NCBI RefSeq assembly: GCF_000973625.1
Contig: NZ_CP007501.1
Location: 124,001 to 188,000, forward strand
DNA length: 64,000 nt
Reading direction: 5' to 3'
From: Polynucleobacter duraquae
GTDB lineage: Bacteria > Pseudomonadota > Gammaproteobacteria > Burkholderiales > Burkholderiaceae
A program made the translations under genes and the position numbers. Shown here piece by piece: positions 8,797-18,310 of this stretch (position 1 is its first letter; every line of letters begins with the position of its first letter). The notes beneath the pieces were generated by a model that was given only the letters and a program-made list of their open reading frames with translations, had not been told where the DNA came from and made no database searches.

Positions 8797-9819
8797 TTAG
8801 TTTTGGGTTGCCGCTACAAATTGGTCTAGTTTTTGACGAGCGGCACCAGATGCAATGGCTGCTTGCGCCATCTGAATACCGCTAGCAATACTTGGTGCCA
8901 CATCAGCTACATAAAGTACTGCACCAGCGTTGAGGCTAACAATGTCACTTGCTGGGCCGGATTTTTTATTGAGCACACCTAAAACAATCGCCTTAGATTC
9001 TTCGGCGTCGGCCACCTTAAAGCTGCTGGTAAGTGCTGTACTTAAACCAAAGTCTTTTGGATGAATCTCATATTCACGAACTTGGCCATCCTTTAATTCA
9101 CCAACGAGGGTGGGGCCCTCAAGAGAGATCTCATCTAAGCCATCACGGCCATAAACCACTAACGCATGATCCATTCCCATCGCTTGCAATACCCGCGCCT
9201 GAATACCGACTAAGTCTGCATGGAATACGCCCATTAGGATGCGCTTGGCATCTGCTGGGTTTGTAAGAGGTCCTAGGATATTAAAAATTGTACGCACACC
9301 CAAATCTTTGCGAATTGGCACAACATTCTTCATTGCAGGGTGATGGTTTGGAGCAAACATAAAGCCCGCACCTACCTCAGAGATACACTTCGCAACTTGC
9401 TCTGGTGAAAGCGACAGCTTCACGCCTAAGGACTCTAGAATATCTGCGCTACCTGACTTGCTACTCACACTGCGATTGCCATGCTTAGCAATTTTTGCAC
9501 CAGCCGCTGCGGCGACAAACATGGCAGCAGTAGAAATATTGAAAGTGTGAGCGCCGTCTCCACCTGTGCCCACTACGTCAACTAAATTTTTTCTATCCTC
9601 TACATGTACTGGTGTCGCAAATTCACGCATGACTTGCGCAGCTGCGGCGATTTCACCAACCGTCTCCTTTTTAGTGCGCAGGGCAACGAGTAGGCCAGCA
9701 ACTAAAGTTGGTGGCATCTCACCACTCATGATGAGGCGCATCATGGCTGTCATCTCATCATGAGAAAGTTCGCGAAGTTCAATACATTGTTGTAACGCTT
9801 GCTGTGGAGTAAGGGACAT
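8797..9819 (-). CDS. trpD: Anthranilate phosphoribosyltransferase
   Basis: Transfers phosphoribose from PRPP to anthranilate. The 340-residue protein has the glycine-rich PRPP motif [18 protein letters not shown] (around residue 83), [15 protein letters not shown] and the [31 protein letters not shown] block (given here by its key residues), all signatures of the family. It is stand-alone, not fused to the glutaminase trpG, which lies 22 bases upstream. Confidence 0.96.
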   Translation of the reverse strand: MSLTPQQALQQCIELRELSHDEMTAMMRLIMSGEMPPTLVAGLLVALRTKKETVGEIAAAAQVMREFATPVHVEDRKNLVDVVGTGGDGAHTFNISTAAMFVAAAAGAKIAKHGNRSVSSKSGSADILESLGVKLSLSPEQVAKCISEVGAGFMFAPNHHPAMKNVVPIRKDLGVRTIFNILGPLTNPADAKRILMGVFHADLVGIQARVLQAMGMDHALVVYGRDGLDEISLEGPTLVGELKDGQVREYEIHPKDFGLSTALTSSFKVADAEESKAIVLGVLNKKSGPASDIVSLNAGAVLYVADVAPSIASGIQMAQAAIASGAARQKLDQFVAATQN

Positions 9820-9841
9820 AGAGATCGACTTAATACCTGTG

Positions 9842-10408
9842 TTATTTGGCTTGCAGGAAATTCTTCAGCAGCGCATGGCCATGCTCAGAGAGAATCGATT
9901 CTGGATGGAACTGCACGCCTTCTACCGCGAGTTCTTTATGGCGTACACCCATAATTTCACCATCAGAAGAGGTGGCGGTTATTTCGAGCATTGTCGGTAA
10001 TGAACTTTTTTCAATCGCAAGGGAGTGATAACGCGTCACTTTGAATGGGTTGGGTAAATCTTTGAAAACGCCAACACCAGTATGGTGAATGTCATCAGTC
10101 TTACCATGCATGACTTTCTGGGCGCGAACAATTTTGCCGCCAAAAGCCTCACCAATTGCTTGATGTCCAAGGCAGACACCGAGGATAGGAATTTGTCCAG
10201 CATAGCGTTGAATCGCAGCCACAGAAATTCCTGCCTCCGCTGGACTGCAGGGCCCTGGTGAAATGCAAATACGAGCAGGGTTGATCTTGGCAATCTCTTC
10301 AACGGAGATTTCATCATTGCGGAAGACCTTTACCTCCTCACCAAGTTCTGCGAAATACTGAACGAGGTTGTAGGTAAATGAATCGTAGTTATCAATCATG
10401 AGGAGCAT
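9842..10408 (-). CDS. trpG: Anthranilate synthase component II (glutamine amidotransferase)
   Basis: Supplies ammonia from glutamine to TrpE. Class I amidotransferase with nucleophile motif [11 protein letters not shown] (Cys about residue 79), the [11 protein letters not shown] oxyanion segment and GVQFHPESI with the His-Glu pair. The 188-residue length is normal. The start at 10408 is fixed by a strong AAGGAGG (plus-strand 10414-10420) five bases before the ATG; it overlaps the end of trpE by 17 bases. The same subunit may also serve aminodeoxychorismate synthase (pabA role), which sequence alone cannot settle. Confidence 0.95.
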   Translation of the reverse strand: MLLMIDNYDSFTYNLVQYFAELGEEVKVFRNDEISVEEIAKINPARICISPGPCSPAEAGISVAAIQRYAGQIPILGVCLGHQAIGEAFGGKIVRAQKVMHGKTDDIHHTGVGVFKDLPNPFKVTRYHSLAIEKSSLPTMLEITATSSDGEIMGVRHKELAVEGVQFHPESILSEHGHALLKNFLQAK

Positions 10409-11897
10409 CGAGTCCTCCTTGCACTAAATCCGCTGCCATTAAAACTGCTCGAGCTTTCACTTCGGTTTCTTTCCATTCGGCAGTTGGGTCAGAGTCTGCC
10501 ACCACACCAGCACCCGCTTGAGAATGCAATACACCTTCGCGAATCACGCCGGTACGAATGGCAATGGCCACATCCATATCTCCGGAGAAGGAGAGGTAGC
10601 CTACTGCGCCACCATAAACGCCGCGTTTCACAATTTCCATCTCATCAATAATTTCCATTGCCCGAATTTTTGGGGCGCCCGATAAAGTACCGGCAGGGAA
10701 GGTTGCTCGCAGAACATCCATATTACTCATATTGTCTAATAGCTCACCTTCAACAGAGCTCACAATGTGCTGAACATGAGAATATTTTTCAATCGACATA
10801 GAGTCTGTCACTTTGACGGTCCCAGTCTTTGCGATACGACCTACATCATTGCGTGCTAAGTCAATTAACATCACATGCTCTGCGATCTCTTTTGGATCGG
10901 CAAGCAATTCTGTAGCAAGGCGTTCATCTTCTTCGGGTGTCGCACCACGAGGGCGTGTGCCAGCTAATGGACGAATCGTCACAATCTTCTGACTCTCACG
11001 TTGCTCTTGGCGCACCAAGATCTCTGGTGATGAACCGACTACTTGCAGATCACCAAAGTCATAGAAGTACATATAAGGGGATGGATTTAAAGAGCGCAAT
11101 GCACGGTATAGGCTGAGTGGTGAATCTGTAAATGGTTTGCTAATGCGCTGGCTAATCACTACCTGCATGCAATCGCCAGCCAAAATATATTCTTTGGTTT
11201 TGAGGACGGCATTTTCAAAATCTGCCGCTTTGAACTTGCGGATTAATTCTGTTTTAGTGCTTGGTAATGAGGCTGGCATGATCACAGGTTTGCTTAAGCA
11301 AGCAAGCAATTCTTTTAATCGAGCTTGGCCCTTATCAAAGCTATCTGTCACGCTGGGGTCTGCGTAAACAATTAAATAAATGCGACCTGCAACATTATCA
11401 ATAACCGCCAACTCTTCAGTGAGCATCAACTGAATATCGGGCACACCCAATTCATCTGGCAGATGGTGTTTTGCTAAACGCGACTCAATATAGCGAACTG
11501 TGTCATACCCAAAGTATCCTGCAAGACCGCCACAGAAGCGTGGTAGGCCGGGCTGGACTGCAACTTTAAAGCGCTTGAAATACGCGTCTACAAAATCTAA
11601 TGGGTTGTCATGATTACTTTCAACTACCTTGTCGTTGAAGAGCACTTCGGTGAGTGGTGCATCAGGCGTACCCACTGTTCTCAAAACAGTTTTTGCAGGT
11701 AAGCCAATAAATGAGAATCGACCAAAGCGCTCACCACCCAGAACAGATTCAAGTAGATAGGTATTCTTTTGACCAAAGGCTTGAGTGAGCTTGACGTATA
11801 GCGAGAGCGGCGTCTCTAAGTCAGCTAAAACTTCTTTCACCAATGGAATGCGATTGAAACCCTGTTTTGCGAGGGCAAGAAATTCATCGTGCTGCAT
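10392..11897 (-). CDS. trpE: Anthranilate synthase component I
   Basis: Converts chorismate to anthranilate with ammonia from TrpG. The 501-residue protein has the N-terminal feedback-site motif LLES (residues 48-51) and the C-terminal chorismate-binding signatures: [37 protein letters not shown] and [11 protein letters not shown]. No leader peptide with Trp codons is found ahead of it, because it starts one base inside the end of rpe (TAATG), so attenuation at this gene is unlikely. Confidence 0.96.
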   Translation of the reverse strand: MQHDEFLALAKQGFNRIPLVKEVLADLETPLSLYVKLTQAFGQKNTYLLESVLGGERFGRFSFIGLPAKTVLRTVGTPDAPLTEVLFNDKVVESNHDNPLDFVDAYFKRFKVAVQPGLPRFCGGLAGYFGYDTVRYIESRLAKHHLPDELGVPDIQLMLTEELAVIDNVAGRIYLIVYADPSVTDSFDKGQARLKELLACLSKPVIMPASLPSTKTELIRKFKAADFENAVLKTKEYILAGDCMQVVISQRISKPFTDSPLSLYRALRSLNPSPYMYFYDFGDLQVVGSSPEILVRQEQRESQKIVTIRPLAGTRPRGATPEEDERLATELLADPKEIAEHVMLIDLARNDVGRIAKTGTVKVTDSMSIEKYSHVQHIVSSVEGELLDNMSNMDVLRATFPAGTLSGAPKIRAMEIIDEMEIVKRGVYGGAVGYLSFSGDMDVAIAIRTGVIREGVLHSQAGAGVVADSDPTAEWKETEVKARAVLMAADLVQGGLDAPHD

Positions 11898-12622
11898 TAC
11901 GCTTTTCCTGACGTCGCTAGTTCTGCGCGCATCGCTTTAACCACGTCGGCATAATTTTCTTTGCCAAAGATTGCTGAGCCAGCAACAAAAGTATCTGCAC
12001 CAGCTTTGGCTACTTCTGCAATATTGTCGACCTTAATTCCGCCATCCACTTCAAGACGAATATGGCGACCAGTTTCTTGTTGATGGCGATCTAGATGCGC
12101 ACGTACTTGAGCGATCTTATCAAGCGTACTCGGAATAAATGACTGACCACCAAACCCTGGATTAACCGACATCAATAAAACCAGATCAAGCAACTCAAGT
12201 GTGTGATCTAAGTGATGTAGTGGTGTCGCAGGATTTAAAACCAAGCCAGCCTGACAACCTTGGTCGCGAATCAAATTAATCGTGCGGTTTACATGAGGAC
12301 TGGCCTCTGGATGAAAGCTAATCAGGTTTGCACCTGCTTTTGCAAAATCTGGAATGATGCGATCTACTGGTTCCACCATGAGGTGCACATCAATCATCAC
12401 TGGCTTGCCATCTTTTGTTGCGTGTGGACGAATTGCCTCGCAAACCAAGGGGCCAATAGTCAGGTTGGGGACGTAGTGGTTGTCCATCACATCAAAGTGA
12501 ATCCAGTCTGCACCCGCCAAGAGAACATCCTGGACTTCCTTGCCTAGGCAGGCAAAGTCGGCCGACAAAATCGAGGGGGCAATGACAAACTGGCTATTTG
12601 AGGGTGATTTCTGACTGTCCAT
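11897..12622 (-). CDS. rpe: Ribulose-phosphate 3-epimerase
   Basis: Interconverts ribulose 5-phosphate and xylulose 5-phosphate. The 241-residue TIM barrel carries [30 protein letters not shown] (metal-binding His and catalytic Asp), [16 protein letters not shown] and VDGGI. It heads the rpe-trpEGDC operon. In many Burkholderiales a gph phosphatase gene lies between rpe and trpE; here the genes overlap by one base and gph is absent. TAGAAT (minus strand, 12634-12629) ends six bases before the ATG and no usable ribosome-binding site is seen, suggesting a possible leaderless message. Confidence 0.95.
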   Translation of the reverse strand: MDSQKSPSNSQFVIAPSILSADFACLGKEVQDVLLAGADWIHFDVMDNHYVPNLTIGPLVCEAIRPHATKDGKPVMIDVHLMVEPVDRIIPDFAKAGANLISFHPEASPHVNRTINLIRDQGCQAGLVLNPATPLHHLDHTLELLDLVLLMSVNPGFGGQSFIPSTLDKIAQVRAHLDRHQQETGRHIRLEVDGGIKVDNIAEVAKAGADTFVAGSAIFGKENYADVVKAMRAELATSGKA

Positions 12623-12671
12623 CCCTAGATTCTAGCTTGCAGTTGGACTCAGGATGGAGCAGAATTCGAGC

Positions 12672-13046
12672 ATGAATCCTCATGAAATCAGCATTACAGT
12701 CAAAACCCAGTATTTGGCCGACCAGTCTGACCCCGATAATCGTCAGTTTGCCTTTGCCTACACGGTCGCTATTAAAAACACCGGTACGGCCAGTATCCAG
12801 CTAATCGCTCGCCATTGGTTTATTACCGATGGGGAAAATGATGTCCAGGAAGTGCGTGGCTTGGGAGTGGTAGGTCAACAACCGCTGCTGCGGGCGGGGG
12901 AGCAGTTTGAGTACACCAGTTGGGCCACCTTACCAACGCCGGCGGGAACAATGCGTGGAGAGTATTTCTGTGTCACTGAAGAAGCTCAGTTTTTCCAGAC
13001 CCCAATCCCTGAATTTGCTTTAGTGATGCCCAGAACCTTGCACTAG
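12672..13046 (+). CDS. apaG: ApaG-domain protein
   Basis: A 124-residue beta-sandwich protein, the full length of the family, with ISITVKTQYLADQSDPDNRQ, FAYTVAIKNTG, RHWFITD and the GVVGQQPLLRAGEQFEYTS block (key residues GxxPxLxPGxxFxYxS). ApaG was linked genetically to Co2+/Mg2+ resistance in enterobacteria; its biochemical function is not settled. ATG 12672 gives the usual MNPHEISITVKT start; an in-frame ATG at 12654 would add six residues. It is divergent from rpe. Confidence 0.9.
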   Translation: MNPHEISITVKTQYLADQSDPDNRQFAFAYTVAIKNTGTASIQLIARHWFITDGENDVQEVRGLGVVGQQPLLRAGEQFEYTSWATLPTPAGTMRGEYFCVTEEAQFFQTPIPEFALVMPRTLH

Positions 13047-13059
13047 GGTCTTAAAAGCT

Positions 13060-13173
13060 CTATTTTTTGCCCTTACCGGTCCACAGGACGATAAAAAGCA
13101 GCAGGGCTAAGGCTAAGCCACCCTCCAAGGCAAACAAGATCATGGGGTATTCATCGAGTAAATTGGCAATCAT
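13060..13173 (-). CDS. Candidate 37-residue single-pass membrane protein
   Basis: A short frame opposite the 5' edge of mltA, starting at ATG 13173-13171. It encodes a short polar N-terminus (MIANLLDEYP), one hydrophobic helix (ILFALEGGLALALLLFIVLW) and a basic tail (TGKGKK). Codon choice looks native, and the sequence reads like a true small membrane protein rather than an antisense shadow. If mltA starts at 13172, the two genes do not overlap beyond the shared CATG, which supports both starts. An in-frame extension to 13248 is possible but less likely. Function unknown. Confidence 0.5.
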   Translation of the reverse strand: MIANLLDEYPMILFALEGGLALALLLFIVLWTGKGKK

Positions 13174-14326
13174 GATTTCTATATCCAAATTGATAAGTCG
13201 CAAAAATACTTCGCGAGTCTTTGCCTGCAGTGTATTCGCTGTCAGCATTGCCAGCTTATTGGCTGCTTGCTCTACGCCTTCTACCCGTGGATCTGCTTAT
13301 CGATCAAGTGGCGCTGCCCCAACTAGCTACAGCTCCTCTATCGCTAGCTTTCGATCCGTCTCGTGGCAGGACTTGCCTGGCTGGCAAGAGGATGATTTAA
13401 GCCAGGCTTGGCCAGCTTGGCTCAAGAGTTGTGATGCTCTGCGTAAACGCAATAGCGAAATTAATTGGCGCCAGGTGTGCTCCCTGACCTCAGTAATTTC
13501 AGGTCGTGATGGACGTGCGATACGCCAATATTTTGAGGGCAACTTTCAGGTATATGAAGTGCGTAACAGCGCTACAGGTAACGAATCTGGGCTAATCACC
13601 GGTTATTACGAGCCCGTCATGAATGGCTCCCAGACTCGCACAGCTACTTACTCTATTCCCTTATACGGCCTGCCAAATGCCTGGAAAGGCTCAAAACCAA
13701 GCCCTGCGCCAGCACGTGCTGAGCTCATGAGCTCCGGTGTGCTCCGAGGCTCAGAAATCGCTTGGGTGCAAGATCCTGTAGCTGCCGCTTTTATGCAAAT
13801 TCAAGGATCTGGAAAAATTCGTTTGGAAGATGGGCGCGTATTACGACTTGGTTATGCCGGCACCAATGATCAGCCGTTCAAGTCTTTTGCCCAGTGGTTG
13901 CTCGATCGCAAGGAGATTACGCGCGGTGAGGCAACAATGCAGGGTATCTCTGCATGGGCCAAGCGCAACCCAGGTCGAGTAGAGGAGATGCTCAATGCCA
14001 ATCCTCGATTTGTGTTCTTCAAAGAGTTGCCAAGTAACGTCAGTGCCGATCTGGGGCCTAATGGCGCATTGGGCGTGCCTCTAACTGCTGAGCGCAGCAT
14101 TGCGATTGATTTGAAAGCGATGCCTTTAGGTGCCCCAGTATTTTTAAGTACCACTAAGCCACTAAGTAGCCAAACCTTGCAAAAGTTAGTGATGGCTCAA
14201 GATACAGGTAAAGCCATTGTGGGTGGGGTGCGAGCGGATTACTATTGGGGATCAGGCGATTCTGCAGGTGAGTTGGCGGGACGCATGAAGCAAGATGGCA
14301 AGATGTGGCTATTGTTGCCACGCTAA
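13172..14326 (+). CDS. mltA: Membrane-bound lytic murein transglycosylase A
   Basis: A lipoprotein that cleaves peptidoglycan glycan strands, forming 1,6-anhydromuramic ends. Start 13172 gives a lipoprotein signal (MISISKLISR basic end, hydrophobic core, lipobox LLAAC with Cys33). The MltA core follows: SGLITGYYEPV, VAAAFMQIQGSGKI, GYAGTNDQPF and the C-terminal 3D domain with APVFLSTT, QDTGKAI and the catalytic-type DYYWGSGDSAGE. A longer frame from 13067 exists, but its extra 35 residues are basic and would bury the signal peptide. Confidence 0.92.
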   Translation: MISISKLISRKNTSRVFACSVFAVSIASLLAACSTPSTRGSAYRSSGAAPTSYSSSIASFRSVSWQDLPGWQEDDLSQAWPAWLKSCDALRKRNSEINWRQVCSLTSVISGRDGRAIRQYFEGNFQVYEVRNSATGNESGLITGYYEPVMNGSQTRTATYSIPLYGLPNAWKGSKPSPAPARAELMSSGVLRGSEIAWVQDPVAAAFMQIQGSGKIRLEDGRVLRLGYAGTNDQPFKSFAQWLLDRKEITRGEATMQGISAWAKRNPGRVEEMLNANPRFVFFKELPSNVSADLGPNGALGVPLTAERSIAIDLKAMPLGAPVFLSTTKPLSSQTLQKLVMAQDTGKAIVGGVRADYYWGSGDSAGELAGRMKQDGKMWLLLPR

Positions 14327-14349
14327 ACAAATATTTTTGAAAGAGATTG

Positions 14350-15126
14350 ATGACTTACAACAACATACTGACCGAAGTAGATGGCAAAGTTGCCGTCATT
14401 ATTCTCAATCGTCCTCAAGTATTAAACGCCCTCAATGATGAGTTAATGAATGAATTAGGAAAGGCGCTGTTGGGTTTTGATGCTGATGACAATATTGGCT
14501 GCGTCATTATTACCGGCAGTGAAAAAGCATTTGCAGCTGGTGCAGATATTGCAACAATGGCCAAGTATGGTTTTGCCGACGTCTATCGCGGTGACTTTAT
14601 CTCGCGCAACTGGGAGGAGATAAAAAAAGTACGCAAGCCAGTGATTGCTGCAGTATCTGGATACGCTCTTGGCGGCGGATGTGAGTTAGCGATGATGTGT
14701 GACACCATCATGGCAGCAGACAGTGCTAAGTTTGCGCAACCGGAAGTGAAGCTAGGGATCATTCCTGGGGCTGGTGGTACGCAGCGTTTACCGCGCGCAG
14801 TCTCAAAAGCAAAAGCAATGGATTTAGCGTTAACAGGTCGCATGATGGATGCAGCTGAGGCAGAGCGTTCTGGACTTGTTTCTCGTATTTTCCCGCAAGC
14901 AGATTTACTAAAGGAAGTGAAAGCAATTGCTAAGACAATTGCGGATATGCCGCTGCTAACTGCAATGATGGTGAAAGAAGCGATCAATACTGCTTATGAA
15001 ACTACGCTCTCAGAAGGCATTCATTTTGAGCGTCGTTTATTCCATTCGTGCTTTGCGACTCATGATCAAAAAGAAGGTATGGCAGCTTTTATGGAAAAGC
15101 GCCCAGCTCAATTTACGAACTCGTAA
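14350..15126 (+). CDS. Enoyl-CoA hydratase/isomerase
   Basis: A 258-residue crotonase-family protein that hydrates 2-enoyl-CoA in fatty acid or short-chain acid breakdown. The oxyanion-hole and catalytic regions are typical: [29 protein letters not shown] (first catalytic Glu) and [19 protein letters not shown] (second catalytic Glu). Both acid residues are kept, favouring a true hydratase of the short-chain (EchA/PaaF) type. The true ATG is at 14350, after an AAAGAG-like site. It stands alone, converging with the amidohydrolase gene. Confidence 0.9.
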   Translation: MTYNNILTEVDGKVAVIILNRPQVLNALNDELMNELGKALLGFDADDNIGCVIITGSEKAFAAGADIATMAKYGFADVYRGDFISRNWEEIKKVRKPVIAAVSGYALGGGCELAMMCDTIMAADSAKFAQPEVKLGIIPGAGGTQRLPRAVSKAKAMDLALTGRMMDAAEAERSGLVSRIFPQADLLKEVKAIAKTIADMPLLTAMMVKEAINTAYETTLSEGIHFERRLFHSCFATHDQKEGMAAFMEKRPAQFTNS

Positions 15127-15148
15127 ACAATTTACTACTTAGGCTGAA

Positions 15149-16342
15149 TTATTTTTCTAAGTAGCGTTGAGCTAACTTGACCCAGTAGCTAACGCCTACT
15201 GGGATCAGCGCGTCATTAAAGTCATAAGAAGGATTGTGAAGATGGCATGGGCCCATGCCATGACCTACCGAGCGGTGATCGCCATCACCATTGCCTAGAA
15301 ATACATAACAACCAGGTTTCTCTAAAAGCATGAATGCAAAGTCTTCTGCGCCCATTGTTGGGTCGATAGAAGTATTGACGCTTTGCGCTCCAACCAGCTC
15401 ACTCATGACCTCGCTTGCAAAACTTACTTCCTTGTCATGATTGATGAGTGGAGGATAGTTGCGAGCAAAGCTGACTTCAGCTTTACAGTCAAATGCGCTA
15501 GATACGTTATGGGAGATTTCTCGTAAGCGTTGTTCAATCAAATCCAAAACTTCTAAGGTGAATGTGCGAACGGTTCCGCCGATAAAGGCGCTATCTGGAA
15601 TCACGTTGCTTGTTTCGCCCGCATGAAACTGTGTGACGGATAAGACTGCTGCATCCACAGGGCGTTTATTGCGAGTAATGATGCTTTGCAGAGCTTGGAC
15701 AACTTGAGCGCCCGCAAGTACGGGGTCAGCACTATTATGTGGCAAAGCGGCATGTCCACCTTTACCTCGAATAGTGATTTCAAAAGTATTGCTTGATGCC
15801 ATCATTGGGCCAGATGTCACGCCAAAATGCCCTTCGGCAAGTCCTGGCCAGTTGTGCAGACCAAAGACAGCATCGCAAGGAAATTGCTTAAAGAGTCCAT
15901 CGTTAATCATTTCTTGCGCGCCAGCACCACCTTCTTCGGCAGGCTGAAAAATGAAAATTACCGCACCGGTAAAGTCTCGATGATTAGATAAGTATTGAGC
16001 AGCACCGAGGAGCATGGCAGTATGACCATCATGGCCACAGGCATGCATCTTGCCGGGATTCTTTGAAGTATGTTCAAAGTTATTGTGTTCTTGTAATGGC
16101 AGTGCATCCATATCGGCACGTAATCCAACCATCTTGCCTGGACCTAAGTCCCCATCCAGCTTTCCGACAACTCCAGTTTTTCCAAGGCCGCGATAAACCG
16201 TTATTCCCCAGCTCGAAAGCGCTTCAGCCACAAGATCAGAAGTGCGATTTTCTTCAAAACGCAATTCTGGATGCGCATGGATGTTACGGCGAATCTCTTG
16301 AATAGCTGATGCGGAGTCTATGATTTCTGGAAGTAATCGCAT
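15149..16342 (-). CDS. M20-family amidohydrolase (hippurate hydrolase/aminoacylase type)
   Basis: A 397-residue zinc-dependent enzyme of the peptidase M20D group, which removes acyl groups from N-acyl amino acids or similar amides. Metal-site motifs are ACGHDGHTAMLLGAA, the catalytic Glu pair in QPAEEGGAGAQEM, GLHNWPGL and GAEDFAFMLLEKPG. The dimerisation domain between them is complete. The substrate cannot be told; annotation of relatives as hippurate hydrolase is often by default. It is 19 bases downstream of bioD on the same strand but has no clear link to biotin. Confidence 0.88.
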   Translation of the reverse strand: MRLLPEIIDSASAIQEIRRNIHAHPELRFEENRTSDLVAEALSSWGITVYRGLGKTGVVGKLDGDLGPGKMVGLRADMDALPLQEHNNFEHTSKNPGKMHACGHDGHTAMLLGAAQYLSNHRDFTGAVIFIFQPAEEGGAGAQEMINDGLFKQFPCDAVFGLHNWPGLAEGHFGVTSGPMMASSNTFEITIRGKGGHAALPHNSADPVLAGAQVVQALQSIITRNKRPVDAAVLSVTQFHAGETSNVIPDSAFIGGTVRTFTLEVLDLIEQRLREISHNVSSAFDCKAEVSFARNYPPLINHDKEVSFASEVMSELVGAQSVNTSIDPTMGAEDFAFMLLEKPGCYVFLGNGDGDHRSVGHGMGPCHLHNPSYDFNDALIPVGVSYWVKLAQRYLEK

Positions 16343-16361
16343 AGTTTCATCTTATCTGAAT

Positions 16362-17084
16362 TTATTCAGGCAGTTTTATGTGTCCCGCAGCAAATCGTAA
16401 GGCCTCAATGGAATAGGGGGCATTCTCTGATTTCTGAAGATGCGGAGGCAGGTTAGGAATAATGCCCAAAAAAGGCGCAAAAATTCGATCCTTTAAGGTT
16501 TGAATATTTTCTGCTAATGAAGGCATTTCCTCTGACAGCGTGTTGGCTACCCAGCCCGCAATTGTCAACTGGCGCGACACCATTGCTTCACAAGTGAGTA
16601 GGGCGTGATTTATACAGCCCAAGCGCATACCTACTACGAGAATGACTGGTAAATCCATTGCCTGCGCTACATCCCCCAAATCTTCCTGCTCGTTCAGTGG
16701 GACTAAAAACCCACCTACACCTTCAACCACTACCGAATCAAATACCGAGGTCAATGTATTGAATTCATCTAAGATTCGGGTGGCATCTAAATGCACCTTA
16801 TTTTGCTGGGCAACGATATGTGGAGCTGCCGCCACATCTAGAACAAATGGACAAAGACTTTGCTCGCGAGTATTTAATCCTGAAGCAATGCGCAATGTCT
16901 CCAAGTCTTCATTGAGTTTTTGGCCGCTAGCATCAACATAAGTCCCTGCAACCACCGGTTTGAAGCCTATGGTGCGAATACCATCCTCTCTAAGTTTTAG
17001 AATGAGTGCACCGCTGACCAAAGTTTTGCCAACTTCAGTATCAGTACCAGTAATAAAAAAACCGGCAGATGTTCTTAGTGTCAT
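16362..17084 (-). CDS. bioD: Dethiobiotin synthetase
   Basis: Forms the ureido ring of dethiobiotin from DAPA, CO2 and ATP. The 240-residue P-loop protein has GTDTEVGKTLVSGAL (ATP and catalytic Lys), FKPVVAG, and VVVEGVGGFLVPLN (Glu for Mg2+). It is the third gene of bioA-bioF-bioD and overlaps bioF by four bases (ATGA), so it is probably translated by coupling. Confidence 0.95.
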   Translation of the reverse strand: MTLRTSAGFFITGTDTEVGKTLVSGALILKLREDGIRTIGFKPVVAGTYVDASGQKLNEDLETLRIASGLNTREQSLCPFVLDVAAAPHIVAQQNKVHLDATRILDEFNTLTSVFDSVVVEGVGGFLVPLNEQEDLGDVAQAMDLPVILVVGMRLGCINHALLTCEAMVSRQLTIAGWVANTLSEEMPSLAENIQTLKDRIFAPFLGIIPNLPPHLQKSENAPYSIEALRFAAGHIKLPE

Positions 17085-18310
17085 AAATTACTTTTTACTT
17101 CTTGCTCAATTACTTGCAATGTCTTGATCAGCTCTCGTAAATCATCAACACTATGATTTGCAGAAAAAGTGATGCGTAGACGCGAGCTACCGACGGGTAC
17201 GGTAGGCGGTCGAATTGCTGGAATCCAATAACCTGCCTCATCCAAGAGCTTGGCGGCTGCCAATGCACTGGCATTGCTTCCTAAGATCACAGGCTGAATT
17301 GGGGTTGATGAGGGTGTTTTTTCCCAGTGCTGGAAAGTCATTTCATCGCGCCAAATTTGAATCAATTGATTTAATTGTTTACGACGCGTAATACCTTCCT
17401 TACCCTCGATGAGTTCCAAGCTAGTAATTAGGGTGTGTGCAATCGCAGGTGGTGTAGCGGTACTGTAAATATAAGGGCGCCCTTTTTGGATAAGCCATTC
17501 AATAAAAGGCGCAGTTGCACAAATAAATGCGCCGCTGACACCAGCTGCTTTTCCAAGCGTGCCAACATAAATAATCCTTTCTGAATGCACGGCCGATTGC
17601 TCCAGAATGCCATGGCCCTGTTCGCCAAGTACGCCAAAGCCATGCGCATCATCTACCATCAGCAGCGCATCATATTGTTCAGCAATACGAAGTAGATTTT
17701 TAACGGGCGCAATATCCCCATCCATACTGAAGACTCCATCGACCACAATCAATTTAAGTGGGTGCGCATCTTGCTGTAATACTTCTTCTAGAAAATCGAG
17801 ATTTTGGTGATCAAACAAAGTCACTTTAGCTTTAGTTTGTGAACTTGCTAGACGTACACCATCAATCAAAGAGGCATGATTGAGTTTGGCTGAATAAATA
17901 CTGACTTCACCTTGATTAGCAAGTTTACTTAGACCGGTAATCGCATTGATGTTGGCAAGATAGCCAGTACTAAAAAATAGTGCTCTTGCATTGGGAATAT
18001 ATTTACTCTCACAAGCCGCTAATTTTTTTTCAAGTAGATCATGCGCAATGCTGTGGCCACTGATTAAGTGTGACGCACCGCTACCAACCCCATATCGTTT
18101 TGCACCTTCGGCAAGCGCAGCAACTAATTCAGGATGATTTGCTAGGCCCAAGTAGTCGTTACTACAAAACGCTTTGAGTTCTCGTTGGTCAACCCGAGCC
18201 TTGGTATCACAGGGTGACGCGGTGCTACGCAATTTACGTCTAAGTAATTGCGCATCTAGGTCGTCAATCTGGTGCTCTGCCATAGCTCGAGCTTTAAAGT
18301 TTGTACTCAT
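17081..18310 (-). CDS. bioF: 8-amino-7-oxononanoate synthase
   Basis: A PLP enzyme that joins pimeloyl-ACP (or pimeloyl-CoA) to alanine. The 409-residue protein of the alpha-oxoamine synthase family has FCSNDYLGLANHPE, GSGASHLISGHS, DDAHGFGVLGEQGHG and the PLP-lysine motif GTLGKAAGVSG. The start overlaps the bioA stop by four bases; a second in-frame ATG at 18283 would also give a normal N-terminus. No bioC or bioH gene lies in this cluster, so pimelate precursor synthesis must be encoded elsewhere. Confidence 0.95.
   Translation of the reverse strand: MSTNFKARAMAEHQIDDLDAQLLRRKLRSTASPCDTKARVDQRELKAFCSNDYLGLANHPELVAALAEGAKRYGVGSGASHLISGHSIAHDLLEKKLAACESKYIPNARALFFSTGYLANINAITGLSKLANQGEVSIYSAKLNHASLIDGVRLASSQTKAKVTLFDHQNLDFLEEVLQQDAHPLKLIVVDGVFSMDGDIAPVKNLLRIAEQYDALLMVDDAHGFGVLGEQGHGILEQSAVHSERIIYVGTLGKAAGVSGAFICATAPFIEWLIQKGRPYIYSTATPPAIAHTLITSLELIEGKEGITRRKQLNQLIQIWRDEMTFQHWEKTPSSTPIQPVILGSNASALAAAKLLDEAGYWIPAIRPPTVPVGSSRLRITFSANHSVDDLRELIKTLQVIEQEVKSNL

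Noticed and set aside
11897..12000. A tryptophan attenuator or leader peptide before trpE
   Set aside because: trpE starts one base inside rpe, leaving no leader.
15135..15164. Inverted repeat CTACTTAG/CTAAGTAG between the enoyl-CoA hydratase and amidohydrolase genes, as a terminator
   Set aside because: The loop is 14 bases, the right arm codes for the end of the amidohydrolase, and the T-run lies in the loop rather than after the stem.
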